Notes under the pieces: model-generated | The model's input: only the letters and a program-made list of their open reading frames with translations | Database searches by the model: none | What the model was told of the DNA's origin: nothing | Origin: Cupriavidus malaysiensis | Lineage (GTDB): Bacteria; Pseudomonadota; Gammaproteobacteria; Burkholderiales; Burkholderiaceae | DNA: 64,000 bases | Assembly (NCBI RefSeq): GCF_001854325.1 | Contig: NZ_CP017754.1 | Location: 3,038,001-3,102,000 of the forward strand | Direction: 5' to 3' | Made by a program: the position numbers and the translations under genes | Part shown: positions 57,138-64,000 of the stretch, piece by piece | Layout of the letters: each line of letters starts with the position of its first letter | How positions within the stretch are numbered: the first letter of the stretch is position 1

Positions 57138-57541
57138 GTGTGCCCTCCCTCGTGGTAGCCCCGCCGCGGCGCCTCGCCGGCCTCGCGGGGAAAATTCAGA
57201 TGCAACGCGGCCAGAAGCCTGTCCAGGCAGTCACTGCCCAGACCAAGCCATGACGCCATGGCATCGACGCTGGCGCGCTCGTGCAGCAGCAGCGCGCGCG
57301 CCTTGCCGCTCGCCCACAGCACCCGCTCCTCGCGGAACTGCTCGCGAGCCACGAGAACCAGGTCCAGGAGCCAATGCGATACGCATGCAGCGAGGAGCGC
57401 GCATTCAGCACTCGCCCAACGGCCTTCCCGATGGTGCGGCGAGCAACGCTGCACGATGGTGGTGAGCTGCGGCGCCGTGACGCGCATGAAAGCGGGCGCC
57501 TCGCTGTCCTGTGGGCGCAGATTGATCGGTTCGCGGATCAC
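57122..57541 (-). CDS. Hypothetical phage protein
   Basis: A 139-residue helical protein with LLAACVSHWLLDLVLVAREQ and MASWLGLGSDCLDRLLAALH. It overlaps both neighbours. The family is not recognised. Confidence 0.65.
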   Translation of the reverse strand: MIREPINLRPQDSEAPAFMRVTAPQLTTIVQRCSPHHREGRWASAECALLAACVSHWLLDLVLVAREQFREERVLWASGKARALLLHERASVDAMASWLGLGSDCLDRLLAALHLNFPREAGEAPRRGYHEGGHTCSTN

Positions 57542-57765
57542 TGTTCGCCCCCAGTTGCTGTCCCAACTTGTCCCACTTTGGGCCGCCGTTCGAATGCAAT
57601 CACCTCCGGGTGAAGGTCGCCGTAAGCGCTGCGCAGGATGTAGTAGCCGAGTAATTCCGGCGTAGTGACGCCCTGCTCGACCGCTTTCAGCACCAATTGC
57701 CTCGCCTCTTCCATCGGGAGCAGCGCCGTCGCCGTCGCCAGGGGCTTCTTGTCAACCCCCTTCAT
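57538..57765 (-). CDS. Hypothetical phage protein
   Basis: A 75-residue protein with MEEARQLVLKAVEQGVTTPE and LLGYYILRSAYGDLHPEVIA. Its start and stop overlap the neighbours by four bases. Confidence 0.65.
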   Translation of the reverse strand: MKGVDKKPLATATALLPMEEARQLVLKAVEQGVTTPELLGYYILRSAYGDLHPEVIAFERRPKVGQVGTATGGEQ

Positions 57766-57986
57766 GCCGCCACCTGCGTCCCAAAGTGGCCCAGTTCGTC
57801 ACTGACGCCTGCGATGGGAGCGGGCAAAGTGCCTACAGCGCCGAACAACGCCACTTCGGCGATGCGGGCCAGGGCTGCGGAATCGCTCTCGATCCCATAG
57901 ACCTGCTTGTAGACCTGGAGCGCGTCGTAGGCACGGTCGCGCAGGCGTGTCTTGACCTCGTTCCGATACTCGCTTCGACGTGACAT
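57762..57986 (-). CDS. Small hypothetical protein
   Basis: A 74-residue helical protein, MSRRSEYRNEVKTRLRDRAY, DALQVYKQVYGIESDSAALA. The basic start and single domain suggest a small DNA-binding regulator, not proved. Confidence 0.6.
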   Translation of the reverse strand: MSRRSEYRNEVKTRLRDRAYDALQVYKQVYGIESDSAALARIAEVALFGAVGTLPAPIAGVSDELGHFGTQVAA

Positions 57987-58301
57987 TTCCTCTTCTCCGC
58001 TGCGTGCGACAAACCCAGGAGCCAGCCATGAGCCTGTCTTCGAATGCCGGGGCGATGCCCGGAACCTCTGAGCAAAGGGGGATCGGTGCCAGCAGCAAGA
58101 CTCGCCGCCGGCCAGGCGCCAGAACGGCGCCTCTGCTTTGGACTTCCCCCGGCCCGGGCGCCGTTGCGCCCAGGGTTACCGCTCAACTACTGGCGGCTCC
58201 CCCTGTTCGTGGGGGCTACCGCCTTCTTATGTGGCGCGCGCCCGCGGCCATGGAACAATCGAGATCTCTCACCTTCTCAACTACCCACGACAGGGGCGCG
58301 C
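57987..58301. other. Intergenic region before DUF2441 gene
   Basis: About 315 bp without a convincing gene. It must hold divergent promoters for the leftward early genes and the rightward DUF2441 gene. Inverted repeats GGCGCC-agaac-GGCGCC (near 58118) and GGGCGC-cgtt-GCGCCC (near 58155) are seen; no clear -35/-10 pair is recognised. Confidence 0.4.
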
Positions 58302-58808
58302 ATGACAACCTTCTTCCACGTGACGTCTGCACCCGTAGCGGTCGGCAGCGTGATCGAGCCAGGCAACTGGGGCAACCTGCTGAACCAGTACCGAATCGGC
58401 GCTCAAAACATCAAGCCGCTCGGCAATCCGTGGCTCCTTTCCAGGGAACTCGCCTTCGAGCTAACCCGCAGCTCTATCCCTCAGTTCCGCTCAAAGCCGA
58501 GCCGCTTGAACTCGTGCTTCTTGTTCACCGACATTGGTCACGCCAACAACCACATGAACACGCAATCGGAGCTGGCCACTCGGATCTTCATCGCCGAGAT
58601 AGTCGACCCCTCGGCCGCAAGCCATACCGGGGACTACGAACTGATCAACTTGCCGGCGTCGGACTTTCTCCCTGCGATCACGCAGCACGCTCAACGCTAT
58701 TGGGCTGGCGAATCGCCGCGCGTGCCCGAAGTGCTCACCGAATCCCCTATTCGCCTCGTCAGCGTCGTCAATGGCTGGCCCAACCAATTCAAACCCTCCG
58801 CGGAGTAG
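58302..58808 (+). CDS. DUF2441-like protein (moron)
   Basis: A 168-residue protein starting MTTFFHVTSAPVAVGSVIEP with GNWGNLLNQY, the DUF2441 pattern, and FLFTDIGHANNHMN. The fold recalls small-molecule or ADP-ribose-binding enzymes but no function is known. It is in reverse orientation to the neighbouring operons, with AGGGG before the start, so it may be expressed in lysogens. Confidence 0.75.
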   Translation: MTTFFHVTSAPVAVGSVIEPGNWGNLLNQYRIGAQNIKPLGNPWLLSRELAFELTRSSIPQFRSKPSRLNSCFLFTDIGHANNHMNTQSELATRIFIAEIVDPSAASHTGDYELINLPASDFLPAITQHAQRYWAGESPRVPEVLTESPIRLVSVVNGWPNQFKPSAE

Positions 58809-59121
58809 ATGGGTTCACGCCGGGGCAGCCATCGCATTCCACGCCCTCGCCGGACTTCCTGGAACAGCGGAAGCCGGCATCGAAGTGCGAGTCCAGCCAG
58901 AAGTGGTGTTTGCACTTCGACACGGCAATGCGTCGGTACGCTGACTGCCGAACCTCTGCGATCGCCGCATCCCTGGCCGCATGTATTGCTGAAGCGATTG
59001 CCTCGGCATCGCCTCGCGCATCGATGCTGATGGCCTGGCTTATCGACGGCTGCTCTCGATTCAGCGATTCCAATGCCGGCCGGATCAACCACAGCACGAA
59101 GCGCGCGTACAAGGCCTTCAT
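58789..59121 (-). CDS. Hypothetical protein with cysteine-rich end
   Basis: A 110-residue protein with ISIDARGDAEAIASAIHAAR and a C-terminal CKHHFWLDSHFDAGFRC...CDGCPG, probably zinc-binding. It follows Cro in the leftward operon and overlaps it by four bases. Its stop overlaps the end of the convergent DUF2441 gene by 20 bp. Confidence 0.65.
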   Translation of the reverse strand: MKALYARFVLWLIRPALESLNREQPSISQAISIDARGDAEAIASAIHAARDAAIAEVRQSAYRRIAVSKCKHHFWLDSHFDAGFRCSRKSGEGVECDGCPGVNPSTPRRV

Positions 59122-59402
59122 TTCCCTTCCTCCTGGTGCGTTCCGTTTGGTGGTTGGGTGTCGTCGCTCGCATCCTGCCTCCAGCCACCACGCTGACCTG
59201 GCAGTTCCAGGTAGATCTGATCCAGAGTCGCCTCAACACCCCGGGACTTCGCAAAGTCCACGAGGCGCAACGCCTGACCAATCGACATAAGGCATAGCCC
59301 CCGTTCGCATTGCGAGATCGCAGACTGCCCAATGCCTATCGCAGCCCCAAGCTTCGCTTGCGATAGGCCGAGCTTCTTTCGCAGTTCAGTGAGACCGTTC
59401 AT
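59118..59402 (-). CDS. Cro-like repressor
   Basis: A 94-residue XRE-type protein starting MNGLTELRKKLGLSQAKLGA, with AAIGIGQSAISQCERGLCLM as helix-turn-helix. It is divergent from CI across the operators. The C-terminal third is polar. Confidence 0.9.
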   Translation of the reverse strand: MNGLTELRKKLGLSQAKLGAAIGIGQSAISQCERGLCLMSIGQALRLVDFAKSRGVEATLDQIYLELPGQRGGWRQDASDDTQPPNGTHQEEGK

Positions 59403-59404
59403 GC

Positions 59405-59485
59405 ACGAATAGTAGTCCGACTGCTAAGTAAGGTCAACAGTCGGACTGTTTGCCAAAAATTAGACCGACTAATATCTTTCGGCCC
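59405..59485. promoter_or_regulatory. Immunity operator region with pR and pRM of prophage 2
   Basis: Half-sites AGTCCGACTG (59414-59423) and CAGTCGGACT (59438-59447) form a long inverted repeat. The minus-strand pR has TTGACC (59432-59437), 17 bp, TACTAT (59409-59414), so operator and promoter overlap. TTAGACCGACTAA (59460-59472) with TAATAT near 59470-59475 gives a likely pRM only about 11 bp from the repressor ATG. Confidence 0.8.
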
Positions 59486-60208
59486 ATGCCCGCCCAACCC
59501 CTAACCGACGACCAGAAACGCGACGCCGAGCGCCTTACTCGCCTCTTTAAAGATTGGCAACACGCGCGACGCGCGCAGGGCGAGCCATCCTCTCAGGAGT
59601 TCGCCAGCGAACTCCTCGGCTTCAATCAAAGCGCACTCAGCCAATACTTGCGTGGCAAGATTCCGCTGAATGTCGCCGCCATGTTGAAGTGGTGCGCCCT
59701 TCTGCGCTGCGACCCGTCAGACATCAGTCCTGATCTTGCCGAAAAGATGCGCGAGATTGCGGACCAGGTTCCAGACAAGATCGATAGCGAGTTTGCGCTA
59801 GTACGTCGTCTTGACGTCAAGGCGTCGGCCGGCCCTGGGCGGCTTGTATTCCTTGCCGGCGAAAAATCACGGCTGGCGTTCCGGCGTGACTTCCTTCGTG
59901 ATCTTGGCCTATCGGAGAAGAATGCGGCGCTAGTCGACGTCGAAGGGATCAGCATGGAGCCCACGCTGCCAGATGGGGCAATCGTACTCATCAATACCCA
60001 GCAGGAGCCGATCAGGTATGGAAAGGTCTACGTCGTGGTTGTCGATGGCGAAGTCGTCGTAAAGCGACTCGCGCGACGAGAGGGGGACATCTACCTTCTG
60101 TCCGACAACCCGAATAAGGACGATTTCCCGGATCGCAGGATCGCAGGCGAGTCCTTGGGCGGCTTCGAGATCAAGGGGCGGGCCAAGTGGTTTGGCTCTC
60201 GGCTATAA
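59486..60208 (+). CDS. CI-like repressor with S24 peptidase
   Basis: A 240-residue repressor starting MPAQPLTDDQKRDAERLTRL. The HTH lies at about 37-58 (SQEFASELLGFNQSALSQYL). The C-terminal half has the cleavage site Ala-Gly in KASAGPG (A115-G116), catalytic S156 in EGISMEP and K193 in EVVVKRL. It should respond to RecA, in contrast to the prophage 1 repressor. No ribosome binding site precedes the ATG, so the message is probably leaderless. Confidence 0.95.
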   Translation: MPAQPLTDDQKRDAERLTRLFKDWQHARRAQGEPSSQEFASELLGFNQSALSQYLRGKIPLNVAAMLKWCALLRCDPSDISPDLAEKMREIADQVPDKIDSEFALVRRLDVKASAGPGRLVFLAGEKSRLAFRRDFLRDLGLSEKNAALVDVEGISMEPTLPDGAIVLINTQQEPIRYGKVYVVVVDGEVVVKRLARREGDIYLLSDNPNKDDFPDRRIAGESLGGFEIKGRAKWFGSRL

Positions 60209-60252
60209 AGGGTTGGTACCCTACGCCATAAACAACGACAAGACAGACGACT

Positions 60253-60819
60253 ATGGCCCTCATCGCATGCAGCGAATGCAATGCCGAAGTTAGCGATCGT
60301 GCAACAGCGTGCCCACGATGCGGAAATCCCATTGCAGCGACGCAGCATCAGGAGCCGCCCAAGCGCTCTGGCCGACTAGGGGTTGGCCTGGGCATTGTTG
60401 GCCTTGTGGGGATCTTCGTCATAGCAGCGACGATAAGTGCCAATAGCTCTCGAAGCTCGACCTCCGCCACAGCTGATGCAACTACCGGCAATGAGCTCGG
60501 GATCAAGGCTGATGATGTGGTAAAGATGGATAAGGCTTCCTTCGGTTGCGAGTTTGAGCACAAGTTTGCAGAAGCCGCCGAGCACTACAACCAGAAGGAG
60601 TACTCAGCTTGGGCAAGAATCGTCAACGACGCTCCATGGTGCTTCTCGGGTGGAGCCCTAAACCCTGAGCAGACATGGACTGTGCTGCAGGTCCGCGGGC
60701 GCATCATGCAAATCAGCCAGACCACACTTGCACAGTACAAACTCGACCCATCAAGACACAAGCACTCGTACTGGACTGCCACCTTCTGGGCGACAAAAGC
60801 AACAGATCCTAAGCCCTGA
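60253..60819 (+). CDS. Zinc-ribbon membrane protein (moron)
   Basis: A 188-residue protein with an N-terminal zinc ribbon (IACSECNAEVSDRATACPRC), one transmembrane helix (about 43-63) and an exported domain with two cysteines. It follows the repressor gene and is likely transcribed in lysogens. Membrane proteins in this slot often give superinfection exclusion; that is inference. A terminator follows. Confidence 0.8.
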   Translation: MALIACSECNAEVSDRATACPRCGNPIAATQHQEPPKRSGRLGVGLGIVGLVGIFVIAATISANSSRSSTSATADATTGNELGIKADDVVKMDKASFGCEFEHKFAEAAEHYNQKEYSAWARIVNDAPWCFSGGALNPEQTWTVLQVRGRIMQISQTTLAQYKLDPSRHKHSYWTATFWATKATDPKP

Positions 60820-60826
60820 TCGGTAG

Positions 60827-60855
60827 TGCCCGCCGCAGAGCGGGCATTCTTTTTT
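60827..60855 (+). terminator. Rho-independent terminator
   Basis: Stem TGCCCGC/GCGGGCA with a six-base loop followed by TTCTTTTTT. It ends the repressor operon. Confidence 0.88.
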
Positions 60856-60866
60856 GAAAAATTATT

Positions 60867-60905
60867 AGTCCGACTGTTGACGCTGTTTAGCAGTCGGACT
60901 ACTAT
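60867..60905 (+). promoter_or_regulatory. Early rightward promoter-operator (second copy)
   Basis: TTGACG (60877-60882), 17 bp, TACTAT (60900-60905), with half-sites AGTCCGACTG (60867-60876) and CAGTCGGACT (60891-60900). It is a near copy of pR at 59409-59447, so the same repressors control both. Confidence 0.85.
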
Positions 60906-60951
60906 CCACTCCATCGACGCGCCACCCGGCGCCCCCACGATGGAGATTGCG

Positions 60952-61401
60952 ATGCCGAAGTCCCCGACACACCAGCAGATCCTGGCGATGCCCCTGCGCC
61001 AGCAGGCGCGCGCGCTGGAGGAGCAGCGCCACAAGTCCCGGATGGCCATGCTCACGCGCATGGACGCCCAGCTGGCGCTCCTCGAGGCAGAGCAAAGCGC
61101 ACTCAAGGCGGCCGGGCTCGACATCCACGGTTCCGAGATCGAGACCGATGCCTTCGGCAAGATCCTGCGCCTCCCCGCCGTCGCCTTCGGCAGCGCTGAA
61201 GCGCGCCACCTCAATGCACTCCTGACGGTCGGATTCAAGATCGAGAAGCAGGACTCCTGCGGCAGCCGTGCGCATCTGCTGCTCAAGAAAGGTCGCCTTC
61301 GCCTCGGCATGAGCGTCGACACCGAGGTTCTCATCAAGGTGGATCAGGCTCGCGCCCGCGCTGCAGCTGCGCCGGCGGAAGAAGTGGGTACGGCAGCATG
61401 A
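60952..61401 (+). CDS. Hypothetical early protein
   Basis: A 149-residue protein starting MPKSPTHQQILAMPLRQQAR. A helical first half with basic residues is followed by a beta-rich second half. Ribosome binding site GGAG nine bases before the ATG. Unknown function. Confidence 0.65.
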   Translation: MPKSPTHQQILAMPLRQQARALEEQRHKSRMAMLTRMDAQLALLEAEQSALKAAGLDIHGSEIETDAFGKILRLPAVAFGSAEARHLNALLTVGFKIEKQDSCGSRAHLLLKKGRLRLGMSVDTEVLIKVDQARARAAAAPAEEVGTAA

Positions 61402-61559
61402 CCCAGCGCCACGACCCCGCGAAGATCGCGCGCAATAACCGCGCCCTCCTGATCGGCACACTGATCGCCATCGCCCTGGTTGCCGTCTCCTGCCTCGCCA
61501 CGGCCATGGACGGCGCCGCCAACGCGATCCACCCGACCACCTACCGGAGGTCGGCATGA
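61398..61559 (+). CDS. 53-residue membrane protein
   Basis: Homologous to the prophage 1 product at 15583-15741 in the first 13 residues (MTQRHDPAKIARN), with one transmembrane helix following. It is coupled by ATGA to both neighbours. Confidence 0.75.
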   Translation: MTQRHDPAKIARNNRALLIGTLIAIALVAVSCLATAMDGAANAIHPTTYRRSA

Positions 61560-61690
61560 TCTTCCGCATCCTCCTCGACGGCGCGCCGGCCTATACCGGC
61601 CCCTTCCCCACCTGGTGGGATGCCTACGCCAGCGCCTTCAACCGAGCAGCCCTTGCCGGCGCCCATTGCGTGAAGGTGAAGCGAGCATGA
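61556..61690 (+). CDS. 44-residue hypothetical protein
   Basis: A small protein starting MIFRILLDGAPAYTGPFPTW with WDAYASAFNRAALAGAHCVK. Four-base overlaps on both sides. Same slot and length as the product at 15738-15872. Confidence 0.7.
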   Translation: MIFRILLDGAPAYTGPFPTWWDAYASAFNRAALAGAHCVKVKRA

Positions 61691-62223
61691 CGCCGACATC
61701 CGCACAGATCGGGCTGCTGCAGCACACGCTGGGTATCAGCGAGCGTCATCGCGAGCCGCACCGTAACCACTTCGTCGCCGGCCCGGGCCACCACGACATG
61801 CCGGACCTCGAGCAGCTGGAAGCCGCCGGACTCATGGTGCGCGGCTATAGGCCCGCGTTCCTGCCGGAAAGCTCCATCGTCTTCTACACCACCGAAGCGG
61901 GCCGCGCCCTGGCAATCACGTCACTGCCGGAGCCGCGGAAGCGGACACGATACGAGGAATATCTCGACGCAGATGGATGCGCTGGAGACTCGTTCGGGGA
62001 GTTCCTTTGCGGCATCCGCCTGCCAGAGTTCGAAACGCGCTGGCATCGGGACTATGGGACGTGGAAGGAGCACTACCAGTACCGCATGTTCCGTCGCGAC
62101 GGATACGGCCGCGAAGTGCAAGGCGACTGGGCCCCTACCAAGAAGGAGGCCAAGGCCAGCTACAAGGCCGCGCTCAAGGCCCGCCGGCAAGCCATGCACA
62201 CGACCGCCTGGAGCCCGGCATGA
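61687..62223 (+). CDS. Hypothetical early phage protein
   Basis: A 178-residue protein starting MTPTSAQIGLLQHTLGISER, with RHREPHRNHFVAGPGHHDMP and DLEQLEAAGLMVRGYRPAFL in a winged-helix-like start, and a basic C-terminus. Common in phage early regions, function unknown. Confidence 0.75.
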   Translation: MTPTSAQIGLLQHTLGISERHREPHRNHFVAGPGHHDMPDLEQLEAAGLMVRGYRPAFLPESSIVFYTTEAGRALAITSLPEPRKRTRYEEYLDADGCAGDSFGEFLCGIRLPEFETRWHRDYGTWKEHYQYRMFRRDGYGREVQGDWAPTKKEAKASYKAALKARRQAMHTTAWSPA

Positions 62224-62453
62224 GCATGCCCGACTTCCTCTCGCGCACGCTCAAGAACAACGCCGAGTTCGCGCGCCGCGCGCGGCCGGCCGCCGCCACG
62301 CCAGGGCCCGTCCCGCCGATGGCGGACATCGTGCGCATCCTCAACGCGGCCATCAACACCGGCAACTTCTACGGCGTCGCGGCCCAGGATGCCTATGCCG
62401 GCCTCGTAGACCTGCGCGACCGCATGGTCGCCGTCCTTGGAGATCACCCATGA
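62220..62453 (+). CDS. Small hypothetical protein
   Basis: A 77-residue protein starting MSMPDFLSRTLKNNAEFARR with IVRILNAAINTGNFYGVAAQ. Coupled by ATGA to both neighbours. Confidence 0.65.
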   Translation: MSMPDFLSRTLKNNAEFARRARPAAATPGPVPPMADIVRILNAAINTGNFYGVAAQDAYAGLVDLRDRMVAVLGDHP

Positions 62454-62791
62454 GCGCCTTCTGCGTGTTCGGCATGACCCTCGACGCCGCTATCAAGCGC
62501 GCCGAGAAGAAGCTCGCAGGCGAGAAGCTGACGATGGACGTGTGGAAGCAGAAGGTGCACGAAGCCGCTGAGCAGATCCTGATCAGCGCGAAGCCTATCC
62601 AGGTCAGCCCTCCCTTCGACGCCCCTCAGTTCGCCGAGGAATGGATCCTCGTCGCGCGCAAGACGTCGCGCATCTACGGCGCGCGCGTCATGGTTCGCAA
62701 GCCAAAGGAGGACAAGAAGGGTAACCCAGTCATCAGCAAGTCCAGCGGCCTGCCCCTCATGGGCTGGCAGCCCTATAGGAGCGCGCCGTGA
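62450..62791 (+). CDS. Hypothetical early protein
   Basis: A 113-residue protein with a helical N-terminal half and IYGARVMVRKPKEDKKGNPV near the end. Four-base overlap with the next gene. Confidence 0.7.
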   Translation: MSAFCVFGMTLDAAIKRAEKKLAGEKLTMDVWKQKVHEAAEQILISAKPIQVSPPFDAPQFAEEWILVARKTSRIYGARVMVRKPKEDKKGNPVISKSSGLPLMGWQPYRSAP

Positions 62792-62907
62792 GCTACGGAG
62801 TCGCCCTCTCCTTCCACATGGTCGCGCTCTTCGCGGCATTGGCTGTCGGCGCCTATTCGCGCTACGCGCTGGCAAAGCGCCTCGACGACCTCAACGACGA
62901 AATCTAA
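62788..62907 (+). CDS. 39-residue membrane peptide (GTG start)
   Basis: One transmembrane helix (VALSFHMVALFAALAVGAY) and an acidic tail RLDDLNDEI. The GTG start lies in a GTGA overlap with the previous gene. Confidence 0.6.
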   Translation: MSYGVALSFHMVALFAALAVGAYSRYALAKRLDDLNDEI

Positions 62908-62919
62908 ACGGAGAAACAC

Positions 62920-63846
62920 ATGTTCACCTGGTTCCGCAACCTCTCCCTGCTTCGCCTGTCTCGCTTCCCTCATTCCGCCGCGGACGTCGCCGCCGCGCTG
63001 GCGCGATTCGCCTTCCTCCCGTGCGGCGCCTTCGATCTGGCATCGAGCGGCTGGGCCCCGCCGCTCGATGGCGGCGGCCTCGTCCGCGCCTGCAATGGCC
63101 AACTCCTGATCGCCCTGCGCACGGATCAGAAGATCCTGCCGGCGCGGGTCGTGAACGCAGCCACGAAGGCGCGCGCCGCCCAGGTCGAGCAACAGCAGGG
63201 GTTCAAGCCTGGCCGCAAGCAGTTGAGAGAGCTGAAGGAACAGATCGTCGAGGAGCTGCTCAGCAAGGCGTTCGTCTCCAGCGCCTACACCCGCGTCTGG
63301 ATTGATCCGGTCAACGGCTGGCTGGCAATCGACGCCAGTAGCGCCAGCAAGACAGAGGATGTGCGCGGGATGCTGTTCAAGTCGTTGGACCCGCTGCCGG
63401 CCATGATGCTGCAGGTCAACCACTCGCCCGTGGCGGCCATGACCGAATGGCTCGCCACCGACACCGCGCCGGCCGGCTTCACCATCGACCAGGAGCTGAC
63501 GTTGGAATCGAGAAGCGAGCGTCGGGCGACCATTCGTTACGCCCGCCACCCACTCGACGTCGCCGACATGGGCCGCCACATCGCCGCCGGCAAGCGCTGC
63601 ACCCGCCTTGCAATGACCTGGGACGACCGTGTCTCCTTCGTCCTGACCGACGCCCTGACCATCAAGCGGATGGCGCCCCTGGACGTCATCAAAGAGCAGG
63701 CCGACGCCACGCTGACCGGCGAGGGAGAGCGGTTCGATGCTGACTTCCTGATGATGTCCGCCGAGTTGGCGACGCTGCTCAGGGATCTGACGGATGCCCT
63801 CGGAGGCGAACGCAAACCCGAAGAAGATATGAGGGAGGCGGCATGA
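62920..63846 (+). CDS. rdgC: RdgC-like recombination-associated protein
   Basis: A 308-residue protein starting [17 protein letters not shown], the RdgC start, with [40 protein letters not shown] and [21 protein letters not shown]. RdgC rings bind double-stranded DNA and limit RecA loading; phages carry it in recombination operons. An ATG after AAACGGAGAAACAC fits the start. Confidence 0.93.
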   Translation: MFTWFRNLSLLRLSRFPHSAADVAAALARFAFLPCGAFDLASSGWAPPLDGGGLVRACNGQLLIALRTDQKILPARVVNAATKARAAQVEQQQGFKPGRKQLRELKEQIVEELLSKAFVSSAYTRVWIDPVNGWLAIDASSASKTEDVRGMLFKSLDPLPAMMLQVNHSPVAAMTEWLATDTAPAGFTIDQELTLESRSERRATIRYARHPLDVADMGRHIAAGKRCTRLAMTWDDRVSFVLTDALTIKRMAPLDVIKEQADATLTGEGERFDADFLMMSAELATLLRDLTDALGGERKPEEDMREAA

Positions 63847-64000
63847 CGGAACAACGTGAGCACGAGGCGCTGACGACGGCGGAAGATGTCGCTGCATTCA
63901 TCGAGCGCGAGGCGGAACCCGCAGCGCTGCCGGCGGCCGATGGCTACGGCGATACCGAATTCGGCTACACCTTCGTTGGCATCGATTTGGAAGAAGGCGA
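63843..64000 (+). CDS. Hypothetical acidic protein (cut by window end)
   Basis: The frame begins [20 protein letters not shown] in an ATGA overlap with rdgC and continues past the edge. The visible 52 residues are acidic. The rest is not seen. Confidence 0.65.
   Translation, partial: MTEQREHEALTTAEDVAAFIEREAEPAALPAADGYGDTEFGYTFVGIDLEEG

Noticed and set aside
57980..59290. Plus-strand frame of 436 codons
   Set aside because: It covers intergenic DNA, another frame of the DUF2441 gene and the Cro-like gene region; no motif and poor composition.
62773..63897. Minus-strand frame of 374 codons
   Set aside because: Shadow of rdgC, which has the family hallmarks.

Overview
The window is almost entirely phage DNA of high GC content. 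It looks like two temperate prophages integrated head to tail in a betaproteobacterial (Burkholderiales-like) chromosome. That host guess rests on codon use, GC bias and the gene families present; no host gene inside the window fixes the genus.

Prophage 1 occupies 1 to about 28148, and its left part lies outside the window. From the left edge it carries, on the minus strand, a DUF1073-type portal (partial), the terminase subunits, a ParB-like/DNA methyltransferase fusion, a Q-like late regulator, RusA, a DUF1376 replication protein, a second DNA methyltransferase, and a CII-like and a YdaS/Cro-like regulator. A divergent operator region at about 11.43-11.50 kb separates these from a long CI-like repressor. 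Rightward from a near copy of the same promoter-operator (14.38-14.42 kb) runs a recombination operon: Cas4/RecB-like nuclease, inserted HNH protein, RecT-like annealing protein, an FtsK-gamma-tailed protein, an SMC/Rad50-like ATPase with a zinc hook, and a C5 methyltransferase with internal repeats. It continues through an ASCH protein, DUF1643 and a DUF4224 excisionase candidate to a tyrosine integrase at 26.9-28.0 kb.

At 28104-28148 lies a 45-bp piece that is the 3' half of a tRNA-Pro(GGG) gene on the minus strand, without its 5' half. This fits a hybrid attachment site between two tandem prophages. Rightward follow three small plus-strand genes, the first behind a perfect-looking LexA box, and then about 950 bp without genes but with six plus-strand terminator-like hairpins.

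Prophage 2 (about 28.1 kb to beyond 64 kb) is a lambda/HK97-type siphophage. Reading the minus strand from high to low coordinate, the packaging and head order is HNH endonuclease, TerS, TerL, portal, prohead protease, HK97 capsid, connectors, tail tube, G/GT chaperone with a canonical -1 slippery site, tape measure, tip proteins, J, fibre, spike, holin, SAR endolysin and nested Rz/Rz1. Upstream of packaging sit a Q-like regulator homologous to that of prophage 1, DUF1064, and a replication initiator whose gene contains eight iterons. A Cro/CI switch lies at 59.1-60.2 kb, and a rightward early operon ends in RdgC.

The two phages share a regulatory plan: operator-promoter modules duplicated at pR and pL in each phage (different sequences between phages), a Q-like gene followed by a conserved promoter/qut-like block and a terminator, and tiny overlapping membrane peptides. 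Several morons sit against the operon direction or beside the repressors (secreted protein, zinc-ribbon membrane protein, DUF2441, DUF3606, a hydrophobic 23-residue peptide) and are the best candidates for new lysogenic functions.
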